In this document: positions 50,296 to 59,000 of the stretch, piece after piece
Position numbering within the stretch: the stretch's first letter is position 1
Layout of the letters: every line of letters begins with the position of its first letter
Source: Pseudomicrostroma phylloplanum
Taxonomy: Eukaryota > Basidiomycota > Exobasidiomycetes > Microstromatales
Length of the DNA stretch: 64,000 nt
Direction: 5' to 3'
NCBI GenBank assembly: GCA_039545275.1
Contig: BCHS01000007.1
Span: 124,001-188,000, forward strand
The notes under the pieces: model-generated
What the model saw: the letters and a program-made list of their open reading frames with translations, nothing else
What the model was told of the DNA's origin: nothing
Database searches by the model: none
Made by a program: the position numbers and the translations under genes

Positions 50296-52926
50296 CTATC
50301 CCTGGCCTTGGCCTGCCTCACTCTCAGAGCCTTTGCTCTTACCCTTTCCCATCGCCCTGCCTCGTCCCGCACCCGAGGAGGAGCGCGACCCTGACCCCGA
50401 GGCGGGAAGAGAAACGACTACAGCCCTCGGTGCTCTCCCTGCAGCAGGAGGCGGAGGGAGGGGCGTACTGATCAGTGAGTCATCCCCTTCGCGGGGGAGG
50501 GAGAGGGAGAAAAGCGCCAGTCCTTCTTTTCGCTTTTGCTTGTCGAGGTGCGTGGTGCGCGTTGCAGAAGAAGAAGAAGAGGAGGAGGAGGGTTCATCTG
50601 GGTTTTGCTCGGCTCGCTTTTCTGGCTCAGATGCGGACGCAGATGCAGGATGGTCGCCAGAATGGTGAGTTCTTGGCGTAAGTGTGCGCTGTCTCTCCCT
50701 CAACTTGCCCGAAGTACCCTCTTGAGGCAAGCTGGGGGAATCAGTTTCCTCACTGAAGAAGACAGAGCGAGAAGGTCTACGAGTGCTTGTAGAGCTGCCA
50801 CTGCCACTGCCACTGCCACTGCCGCCCTCAGAAGAGCCAGAGCCGGAGCCAGGACCGCAGCCGGAGTGGGGAGCAAAGAAGGCCGATCGAGCAGAAGGAA
50901 TAGCGCTAGCGCTTACGCTGGGAGAGAGGGACGGCGAGTCGCTGAATGCTTGCGAGCCGGTTGCACTTCCATTCGCCACACCGCTGTCCTCGCTTTGGCC
51001 ATCAGCATCGTCATCCTCAAGTGCAGGTGCAGGTGCAGGCTCAGAAGTGTCCGATCTCCTAGTGAGAAAAGGGATAGTCCCAATACCCCAGCTGTACCCC
51101 GCCAGTCTCAGACTCTCATCAAAGGACTCGTCGGAAAGAGCGCTGTTGATCTGGCTCTCCAGCTCGCTGGGAGGAGTGGAGAGGAACGTGGCCGCAAACC
51201 AGGATTGAGCCGTTGCGCTTTCAAGTGCGCTTTCGCTCCTTGCGGGTTCGAAGTCGCTAGCGCTGCCGTTGGGGCTATCGAAGGGAGTTCCTCGACTGGG
51301 CGATGCGCTTCGAGATTTGTCTCTGCCACCTTCAGGAGGAGGAGTAGAGCAGAGCGGTCGAGGTGGACTGTTCAGATTGGCGACATAGTCCGGGTGACGA
51401 GCCCTAAAGTAGTTGAAGTGGCTGTCGCTGAAAGAGCGCCTGTGCACGAGCGGGGCGGGGCGCTGATCCGGAACAACAGGCTCAGACTCTAGAGCCGTTT
51501 CGTCGAGGCCCAAAGTCGGAATCAGAGCCGGAGAGGAAGCATTAGCCCAAGGTCGATGTATGGGCAGGAGACGCTGCCCGACTCTTCGCGGCGACAGGGG
51601 AGTCTGGAGACCTACACCACCGTCGTAGGGCGCTCGTAGGTCGGCGAGCGACTCGGCGGGACTGACGGGCACATTTGCCTCTGTTGTTGACCTCCTAGGA
51701 AGTGGATCAGAGGCGACTCGGTTCCTTGGGAGGTAGACGGGCACGACGCGGCTCGTCGTCGGTAGGCTGACATACGAGTAGGTGCTCAATCGTCGATCCA
51801 AGTGTCCTTGGACTCGCGAGAGCGGCAGGTGGAAGAGATCTGCATTGCTCGTGCTGAGCTCTGCGTCGTCCTGTTGCAATGGGCGAAGCTCATCGAGGCT
51901 CTGTTCGTCGTTGTCTACGTCATCTGCTGCACTGGAACTACACAATGTTGAAGTAGTGGCCGCTGAAGTGGGAGTGTATGGTCGTGCTGATGATCCAGCC
52001 TCAGTAGGAGGTGTGACCAGCAAGCTTGGTATACAGGGGACCGGCTCCAAAGATTCGTCTGTCACCTGTACCGAATTGCCAGCAGCTAGTGCTCTTTCGG
52101 CCTCTTGTCGTAGCTGAGCGCGATAGACTTTATTGTAGAGGAGGTCCGAAGGCTGAACGAAGCTACGACGAGCCCTGATCTTTTCAGCTAGAATGTCACG
52201 ATGAATCTCGGCCGAGAGGTCTGCAAGAGAGAAGGAGCCTTCGTTTGACGTCTGTTCGGATGTTTCGGCTTCCCGTGAAGAGGTCTCCTCTGGCCTGGTA
52301 GCCTGAGAGGCGGCTGCAGCGACCACCTCCTGAGCGGTTGTATTCGCTACTTGTGCCGCTGCCGAGACTGTGGCTGCCGCAAAGGCCGCTACGGCTGCTG
52401 CCAAAGGGGTCGGCAGTTCCGGGACGGGCACGGCAGGGGCGCTTTGAGACACTCCAAGGTTGTCTGTCAGGTTTTGCTGGTCTTCTCGGACTACATCGAT
52501 GACGCTGTCTCCTACTGTGCTCGAATCGCCTCTCATCGGAGGTAGAGACATAGCAGCGATTGGGACATAGTCTTCTACAGAGATGGCATAGGGCTTGAGA
52601 TCGACTTGACCTTGCTCGTCTTCCTCTTCAATCGATGTAAGTCTGCCGAGAAGATCGTCACTGCTCCAGAGAGGATGAAGGTGAGCGCGGACGTCCTTGA
52701 TCGGAGAAGTGGGCGGCATTCGGTCATTATCGATTGCAGAGTCTGAAGTATCCAATGGATGTACCTCGTTGCGCTTGTCAGAGAACGAGACCCTCTTGCG
52801 GGGACGTGGCGGGGATAGATATACGAGGGCGAAACTGGCCAATGCCGCAACGAAGCCACTGAAGCTTGAGGAGCAGGCGCTCAAGATGAGAGCCACGAGA
52901 GCTAGATTAAGCATTGGAGGAGGCAT
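50296..52926 (-). CDS. N-terminally anchored disordered protein with RVSF motif
   Basis: A single exon encodes 876 residues from the ATG at 52926 (the open frame upstream starts with TTG, not ATG). Residues 5-37 are hydrophobic (MLNLALVALILSACSS and GFVAALASFALVYL), one or two membrane helices. Directly after comes PRPRKRVSFSD, with RVSF at residues 45-48, a textbook PP1-docking sequence and also a PKA-type site. The rest is disordered: Ala-rich and Ser-rich stretches, acidic clusters and one helical block (LADLSAEIHRDILAEKIRARRSF). A putative PP1 targeting subunit on a membrane is the simplest inference. No catalytic domain was seen and no named homologue is recognised. Confidence 0.6.
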   Translation of the reverse strand: MPPPMLNLALVALILSACSSSFSGFVAALASFALVYLSPPRPRKRVSFSDKRNEVHPLDTSDSAIDNDRMPPTSPIKDVRAHLHPLWSSDDLLGRLTSIEEEDEQGQVDLKPYAISVEDYVPIAAMSLPPMRGDSSTVGDSVIDVVREDQQNLTDNLGVSQSAPAVPVPELPTPLAAAVAAFAAATVSAAAQVANTTAQEVVAAAASQATRPEETSSREAETSEQTSNEGSFSLADLSAEIHRDILAEKIRARRSFVQPSDLLYNKVYRAQLRQEAERALAAGNSVQVTDESLEPVPCIPSLLVTPPTEAGSSARPYTPTSAATTSTLCSSSAADDVDNDEQSLDELRPLQQDDAELSTSNADLFHLPLSRVQGHLDRRLSTYSYVSLPTTSRVVPVYLPRNRVASDPLPRRSTTEANVPVSPAESLADLRAPYDGGVGLQTPLSPRRVGQRLLPIHRPWANASSPALIPTLGLDETALESEPVVPDQRPAPLVHRRSFSDSHFNYFRARHPDYVANLNSPPRPLCSTPPPEGGRDKSRSASPSRGTPFDSPNGSASDFEPARSESALESATAQSWFAATFLSTPPSELESQINSALSDESFDESLRLAGYSWGIGTIPFLTRRSDTSEPAPAPALEDDDADGQSEDSGVANGSATGSQAFSDSPSLSPSVSASAIPSARSAFFAPHSGCGPGSGSGSSEGGSGSGSGSGSSTSTRRPSRSVFFSEETDSPSLPQEGTSGKLRERQRTLTPRTHHSGDHPASASASEPEKRAEQNPDEPSSSSSSSSATRTTHLDKQKRKEGLALFSLSLPREGDDSLISTPLPPPPAAGRAPRAVVVSLPASGSGSRSSSGAGRGRAMGKGKSKGSESEAGQGQG

Positions 52927-53316
52927 GGTGGGGGGAGGATGGAGCAATGCCGACCAGGGTCCAGGTAAGGAGCTCCAGCTTCGGTACGGACAGGCGCTCG
53001 AGGATGGCTGAATGTCCTCAGAAGTGGTAGAGGCGAGTGATGTTGAGAGTGTAGTGTATGTGAATGAGAGGAAGGCCGGTAGGGACGGGCCTTGGTAGGT
53101 ATGGTAGCGGTGAGACGTTGGATGTTATCCGGGGAGTCCACTTGGAGCAAGGCGAGATGTCTGCCTGAGCCCCAGGCGGGAGTGTTCGCCAACCTACAGC
53201 TATCCGGAGGTGCGACATATCACCTCTGCCATGTCATCTCCTCTGCCTCGCGGCAGCCTGCAGCTCGCATCGGGGCGCGGTTCCCCTTGTAGCTCATTCC
53301 CTCAGTAGCGTATTGA
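52927..53316. other. Promoter of the RVSF gene and PAP2 3' flank
   Basis: This 390-base gap ends at a tandem duplication (own entry) around the PAP2 stop. No gene was recognised. Confidence 0.5.
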
Positions 53317-53342
53317 TCACTTCCTCAGTAGCGTATTGATCA
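53294..53342. repeat. Tandem duplication across the PAP2 stop codon
   Basis: A block containing CTCAGTAGCGTATTGATCAC occurs twice in direct tandem, at about 53300-53321 and 53323-53344, separated by the same CTTC/CCTC-like joint. The second copy (plus-strand order) encodes the PAP2 end VINTLLR; the first copy lies just past the stop and would encode the same VINTLLR in a shifted frame. Confidence 0.85.
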
Positions 53343-54054
53343 CCATCTTCTTGTACTTTGCAATCAACCTGTCCCCTTCCACGGCGAGCCAGTGCCGCCG
53401 CAGGCCCTCCCCCACCACACGTCCGTCCACTGGAACCGCCCCCCTCCAGAACGTCCACCACCCGATTGCACAAGTCAGTCCGAGCAGGCCTCCCGCAATG
53501 ACCTGGCGCTGAGTGTGTACGCCCAACGCTACGCGGGACCACATAACCAGCGGCGGGAAGCTCACTAGGAAGAGCGTGGTAGCAACCTCCAGCGGTGTGA
53601 GCGCGGCCAGCCCTCCTTTCTCCCCAAGCGCAATACGATGTGCAACGCCGAGGATGACATAGGAGCACATGAACGTGACCGTGGAGCTGTGTGTGGATGG
53701 CAATCCAAAGGTGCGCGTCACCGCCGACTTGTCCGGTCTTGGATCGCGAATGATCATCTTGAGGATCTTGGCAATGGTCGAGGTGACGAGGGCGCCCGCG
53801 ACAAAGAAGACGCTCTCGGCGCGGGCTGTCCAGAGGACGCCCACGGCGGTGACGATTGTGGTCCAGCCCTGGGTGTAGCGCAGTACACGGAGTAGTATGC
53901 CTGCGCCTTCTGTCGAGGACTGCGTCGCTCGGAAGAGAGGGTGGCCGCGGTTGTTACGCGAGCTGGGGATTGGTGTAGGAGCAGGGGCCGCGCTAGAAGG
54001 TGTCCCAGCCGAAGTAGAACGCTTCTTGAGCGAAGACGACGTTGTAGACGACAT
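53317..54054 (-). CDS. PAP2 superfamily phosphatase, dolichyldiphosphatase-like
   Basis: A single exon encodes 245 residues. PAP2 motif 1 is KMIIRDPRP at residues 99-107, motif 2 PSTHS at 119-123 and motif 3 SRVALGVHTQRQV near 171-183, with the nucleophilic His of GVH. Four or five hydrophobic helices surround them. In motif 3 a Gln replaces the common Asp, which is also the case in dolichyl-diphosphatases and plastid-type lipid phosphatases, so it is not a defect. It probably removes a phosphate from polyprenyl or lipid diphosphates in the ER. The first 50 residues are Ser/Pro-rich. A duplication overlaps the stop codon. It is divergent from the DUF4536 gene, 245 bases away. Confidence 0.85.
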   Translation of the reverse strand: MSSTTSSSLKKRSTSAGTPSSAAPAPTPIPSSRNNRGHPLFRATQSSTEGAGILLRVLRYTQGWTTIVTAVGVLWTARAESVFFVAGALVTSTIAKILKMIIRDPRPDKSAVTRTFGLPSTHSSTVTFMCSYVILGVAHRIALGEKGGLAALTPLEVATTLFLVSFPPLVMWSRVALGVHTQRQVIAGGLLGLTCAIGWWTFWRGAVPVDGRVVGEGLRRHWLAVEGDRLIAKYKKMVINTLLRK

Positions 54055-54299
54055 GTTGAGAGCGGTCGCTGCAGTCGTCGATCGCTTCCTTGGTGGTGAT
54101 GGTCTACCCAGGAGAGGAGGCTACCAATCCGGAAGGACGCGGTTCTGTCACACGCAGGTCGCCGTTGAGTCGCCTTGACCACCGGATCGGAAGCAAGGAG
54201 AAGCAGAGTGGCTCGTGCTCCGCTTCTCTGCCGAAGCAGTGAGCTTGACAGTGAGTCATACCAAGGTGGTCAGTTGCGGATCAAAGACGAGACGAGGTC
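54055..54299. promoter_or_regulatory. Divergent promoter of PAP2 and the DUF4536/glyoxalase pair
   Basis: These 245 bases are the only obvious promoter space for the DUF4536 gene and, if it has no internal promoter, for the glyoxalase-like gene behind it. No specific factor site was recognised. Confidence 0.45.
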
Positions 54300-54644
54300 A
54301 TGCTTACACGCATCTACCGCACACTCGTACCAGAGGAACAGCCGCAGTCGCCTTCCAACAGCTTACCCGAGTCTACTGCAGAGCAACAACCGCCCTACGT
54401 CGACTGCCCTCTCTGTCGTCTTACTGGCACAGCAACCCTCGGCCTCCTCTCCGCCGGAGCATTCAAGGAAGCCTACTCGCTCCACAACGCACCTCGGCCG
54501 CCGTCTGTCTCCAACCCCAGGGGAAGAGTCATCTTTCTAGCAAGCGCAGGAGCAGCCTTCGCAGGCGGAGCCGTCTGGAGGTGGTACCTCTACCCAACAC
54601 CTCAAGAGCAAGCAAAGAGCGCTTCCACGCTTCACGACACCTGA
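54300..54644 (+). CDS. DUF4536 (DMAC1/TMEM261-like) small membrane protein
   Basis: A single exon encodes 114 residues. A CPLC pair (residues 36-39) in PPYVDCPLCRLTGTATLGLL starts the DUF4536 domain (PF15055), and a second hydrophobic helix (VIFLASAGAAFAGGAVWRWY) follows. The human relative DMAC1 helps assemble the distal membrane arm of mitochondrial complex I; the fungal role is inferred by family. A short, positively charged start (MLTRIYRTL) would suit mitochondrial import. The stop TGA at 54642-54644 is followed after only 13 bases by the ATG of the glyoxalase-like gene, exceptionally tight for co-oriented fungal genes. Confidence 0.8.
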   Translation: MLTRIYRTLVPEEQPQSPSNSLPESTAEQQPPYVDCPLCRLTGTATLGLLSAGAFKEAYSLHNAPRPPSVSNPRGRVIFLASAGAAFAGGAVWRWYLYPTPQEQAKSASTLHDT

Positions 54645-54657
54645 TCCACCCGCCGCC

Positions 54658-55710
54658 ATGTCCTTGCCTGCGCCCGCACTAGATCATCTCATCCACCTCC
54701 ATCCTAGCGTCTCCTCCCTCGAATCGAGCATCGACCTCTACACCTCTCTGGGCTTCCTCGTCACCCGCGGGGGCAACCACGCCGACCTCCTCACCACAAA
54801 CGCCCTCATCGTACTCTCCGACGGAGTCTACATCGAGCTCATCGCCTTTCTCGATTATGACTCTCCGGGAATAGACAGGGGAGAGGAGACGAGGGAGCAG
54901 TGGGAAGTGAGGAAAAAGGCACATTGGTGGGCTGCTAAGAAGGACGGGTGGATCGATTGGTGTCTTGCTGGGGGAGTAGAGGATGGGCAGGTGGAAGCGA
55001 TCAATGCTAGAGCGCAAGCGCAGGAGCAGCCTCTAGCCCATACTGCAAAGGGAGACGCAGCCGCAGCTTCGCCAGGGGTGTACAAGTCCCCACGAGCAGG
55101 CGGACGCACCACGCTGCGGGGCGACCACATACAGTGGAACGTCACCTTCCCGCAAGACGCACTCACGCCCCTCGCTCTGCCCTTCTGGTGCGAGGACCTC
55201 ACACCACGCTCACTCCGGGTACCGCCACCGACGCCCCTCGACGAAGCTCAAAGTCAGGCTCAGGTGAGCCCAAGCTCAAGCTCAAGTCCACATCCGAACA
55301 GAGTACACGGTGTGCACTCCCTCCTGTTCCTATTCGACGAAGCGCGCTTCGAAGAGGCGATGAAAGCCTGGTCGCTCGTTCTACCCAAGGAGGAAAGGGC
55401 CGAGGCGGCAGAAGAGGGGAGCACCACCTTCCTCCTCTCCACCCCCTCCGCAATCGCCACCGCCACCCTTGCGAAAGGTACGATGCCCTCGTCCTCGGCC
55501 GCAATCCTCGTGCACGCCCGCCCCCCTCAAGATCAAGAGGAGCGCAACTGGCTCTCTGCCCACGGCACTGGGCAAGCAGGCGCGCTCTATAGAGTCGAGC
55601 TGGGCCTACCCACAAGCGCCCCACCGCCCGGAGATGGGAATGAGGTCGAAGTTGAGCGCTCGATCTCCGAGCGTGGCCTGGGACGGATGAGCGTGCGGTC
55701 TGTTTCTTGA
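54658..55710 (+). CDS. Glyoxalase-like domain protein
   Basis: A single exon encodes 350 residues. The N-terminus LDHLIHLHPSVSSLESSIDL, then GFLVTRGGNHADLLTTNALIVLSDGVYIELIAF, matches the glyoxalase-like fold (PF13468) common in fungi; the first HLIH and the E in YIELIAF could bind metal. The second half (GDHIQWNVTFPQ, VHGVHSLLFLFD and LVHARPP) supplies the other betaalphabeta unit. Substrate unknown. The gene starts 13 bases after the DUF4536 stop, with a good start context (CCGCCATG), so it may be translated from a shared transcript or from a promoter inside the upstream gene. A G-rich tract lies just past its stop. Confidence 0.82.
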   Translation: MSLPAPALDHLIHLHPSVSSLESSIDLYTSLGFLVTRGGNHADLLTTNALIVLSDGVYIELIAFLDYDSPGIDRGEETREQWEVRKKAHWWAAKKDGWIDWCLAGGVEDGQVEAINARAQAQEQPLAHTAKGDAAAASPGVYKSPRAGGRTTLRGDHIQWNVTFPQDALTPLALPFWCEDLTPRSLRVPPPTPLDEAQSQAQVSPSSSSSPHPNRVHGVHSLLFLFDEARFEEAMKAWSLVLPKEERAEAAEEGSTTFLLSTPSAIATATLAKGTMPSSSAAILVHARPPQDQEERNWLSAHGTGQAGALYRVELGLPTSAPPPGDGNEVEVERSISERGLGRMSVRSVS

Positions 55711-56055
55711 GTGCTAGGCCCAAGCACCAAGAGACAGGGGCAGGGGCAGGGGGAGGGAGAGGGCCAGTTGGGGTTCGTGCGTGCCGGGGCAGACAAGACG
55801 TCCATCCAGTCGAGTTAGTAGACTTAAGGGTAATCAAAAAGGTCTCGTATCGCATTGTACAGATATCAGAAAAAGGAAAGAAAGAGCCGACCGCATCGAA
55901 GGGACGTGACAAAGAACGAGTACAGATCCGACAAAAAGAGGGGAGCCGGAACCATGGAAGGAAAGGGACAAAGTGTAATGTATCGTATCTCAAAGCAGGA
56001 CCCCATCTATACCAGTTGCACCGATCAAAGCGACTCATCTCTCTCCGCTCCACAC
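55711..56055. other. Convergent 3' region with a G-quadruplex-prone tract
   Basis: This is 345 bases between the converging glyoxalase and MGA2 genes. G runs of 4, 4, 5, 3 and 3 lie at 55737-55763. The rest is AT-richer and without genes. Confidence 0.6.
55737..55763 (+). other. Potential G-quadruplex sequence
   Basis: Five G runs (GGGG, GGGG, GGGGG, GGG, GGG) are separated by one to three bases, on the sense strand of the glyoxalase-like gene, 27 bases after its stop. It could fold in DNA or in the 3' untranslated RNA. Confidence 0.55.
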
Positions 56056-59000
56056 TCACCCCCTCCCAACCCCACCCGGCCCAGCGGCTCCCGCTCCCGC
56101 CGCACCCGCCAATCCTCCCATCCCCGCAGCAGCAGCCGTCGCCACCCCACCTCCAATCTTGGGCACATACCCCAGAAGACTCTTGACCGAAAGTGGTCCA
56201 GTGGAGAACATTGCCAAAAGGAGTGCAAGGATGAGGCAGGGGAGCCAGAACCACTTGAGCATCCAGTCGTCTTCCACGTTCATTGTTGAGGAGGAGGAGG
56301 CGCTCTGAGAGGAAGGAGTGGAGGCAGGAGCAGGAGGAGAAGAGGGGGAGGAGCGACGCGAGGATCTTCTGTGCTTGAGAGAAGCTGAAGAAGAGGGGCC
56401 TGGTGTTGCTGAGCTGGAAGTTGAGGATGAAGTCGACGGTCCAGCCTCCACAGCCGTGGCAGTTTCCTCCCTCACGTCCTCCACCTCTGCGCCCGCCGCT
56501 TCCCTGTCCACAACCTCCTCAGAGATCGTGGCAGTGGCCGTCTCGTATGCCGGTGGCGGAGCAATATGGCCCGCAGAGTGTCTCCAGGTGTTCGTCTCGT
56601 CGAGGATGTGTCTCCACAGGGTCGTAAGACGAGAAGTCTCTTCGTGCTCATCAGGGTGGGCCAGGGCGTCCTCGCTGACCTTCTGACCCTTGGATCCCTG
56701 ACCCTCAGCAGAGCCTTCTCCACTACCGCCGCCGCCGCCGCTAGTGCTGCTGCTGACCCAGTTCCGCAAGCTAGGGGGAGCAGGCATCGTCATCTGGAAG
56801 ACGGCCACGGCCTGCATGCGTTGCTGCAGCGAGTGAGGCAGCAATCGGTCCGTCACGTCGAGGAAGCTCACTCCACCGGGGAGCTTGTTGGCGAGGATGC
56901 GCAGAGCGTGGTTGCTAGCGAGCGGTCCGCGCTTCTCGCTCTTCTCCTTTTTGTCCAATTTGGCAGGTGAGACCTTCTTGTCCACGCCCGTGAGTCCCAA
57001 GTCATGTGCCAGAGGGCTTGCGATAGCTCGGGGAGTAGAGTCGGACGAGTTCATAACGCCCGTCTCTACGTCCTCTGCTTCGCTCGCTTCCTCCTCCTCC
57101 TCACTACTGCTCCAGTCATCGTCCGCATCCGCGACATCCTCAGGCTCTTCGCCATCGGAGTAGGAGCTGATGGTATCATCATCGCCATCGTATCCGCCAC
57201 CCCCAGAGTAGCCCTGGAGGGCACCACTCTGCTGAATCGCAGAGTCCCTCAGCATCCGCTCAATCTCAGGGTAGTCCTGGCGGATGGTAAAGTCGAATGG
57301 ACTCTGACCAGAATGCGATGTCCTCAGACTTCGGGCGCCGTGGTTGAGAAGGATTCGAGCCACCGTGGTGCGGCCGGTGAGGGCAGCAAGGTGCAGAGCA
57401 GTGTAGCCTCCCCGGTCCCGGGCATCGACGGGACAGCCGAGGGCAAGGAGCTTCGAGGCAAGCCGGTGGAAGCCGAGGATGACGGCCAGATGCAGGAGCG
57501 TGTGTCCGTTTGAGTTGGCGAGTCGGATGGCGTCTTCACGGCGGGGCATACCAGTGTCAACTTCCAACAGCGACAGGAAGTTGATGATGGTGTCTTGGAA
57601 GCTCGACGTCGAAGCGCCTTCGCCCTGAGTGCCATTTGAGCCGGATGAAGCTGCAGCTGCGAAGACGCCAGCGATTGCATTGCGACCATCCATGCCCAGC
57701 TGATGCTGCTGACCACCCCTTTGGTACTGTTGGCCTCCATTGACGGCGCCTGAGCCTCCCTGACCAGTAGCCAGGAGACGAAGTGCAATCTCTCGAGGCA
57801 CCTGCATCGTCCTCGTCTGCTGGAAGCCCACCACTTGCAATGCCAGCTCCATCAGCTGAGTGTCGGACTTGTCCACGTAGGTGAAGAGCTGCAAAGCACC
57901 TTGAGGTCGTGGGTGTACGTAGCCACTATTGAGTTCCTCTGCAGTCTTGATGGTCACTGCAACCGGTCCGGGACTAGGACTAGGTGGCAGCACGCAGAGT
58001 AGTGCAGTGGACGCCCACACTCTTGTCGAGCTGGCAGCAATGTCGCCAAAGAAGCACGTCATACCTTCGACGAAGTTGTCTCCGAGGATCGTCACTTCAA
58101 CACCGCCAGTGGTCGGACCTTCGCCAGGGATCACCTTTGAGATCGTGGCGAGTGGCACAGCTGGCTCGGGCTGTTGTGGCAGGTGAGTCTGATGTTGTTG
58201 CATGTCAGGACCCATCGACATTGCTCCACTGAGCTGAGGCATAAAGCCTTGATGACCCAGAAGAGCAAGCATCTGCTGAGCAATCGCAGGGTGGGTAAAG
58301 TCGAAGTTCGGGAGGCTTAGAGGATTCGTCATGAGCGTATCGGGCGAGATGGAACCCTCGGCAAGCAGAGAGTTGAAGTCTTGAGCTGGTTGTGGCTGCT
58401 GCTGCACTTCCGGAGAAGCAACGCGGCTTGTATCCGCATTTGTGACGGCTCCGGAGTTGACCAGACTTGCTCTCTCGTTGCCGATAGCAGCAAGCATCTG
58501 CACCAGATCCGGCTGTGGCTCATTCTTTCCAAAGTCTTCGCCCATGTCCAATGCAGAGCCGCCGTTGCTGCTGAGCGCAGTCATGGCAAATCCACCAACC
58601 CCAGAGGTAGAGCGCCGAAGCGGATCGTAGGGCTTCGGCCGGCTCTTCTTGGCCTTGTGCCTGTTTGCTCCACTTGTCGCTCCATTCTCGTTGCCGTCGT
58701 ACGAGTTCGCCCGACTGCGATCGAAAGATGTCGCTGATCGACTACGCCTCTGCTGCTCGGTAGCGTCGGCATCCTCACCGTTGGGCGCAGTATTGCCGTT
58801 TGCCGCTGCGTCCCGCCTGAACCTCTCCAGAGCTGCTGACGACTTGTGATCGTCAGTGATCATGATCGCAGGAGTAGATCCACAAGCGACTGTCTTGCCC
58901 TTCCAATTCCGCATGGTGAACAGGATGCAGAAACCCAACTTCTCCTTGTGATGACGGCAGTAGCAGGTGATTCGTGTGGGCAGCTCAGCGTGTCCATCCT

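Noticed and set aside
53520..53545. Loss of the Asp in PAP2 motif 3 as evidence of inactivity
   Set aside because: Gln at this position is normal in dolichyldiphosphatase-type PAP2 enzymes; motifs 1 and 2 and the catalytic His are intact.
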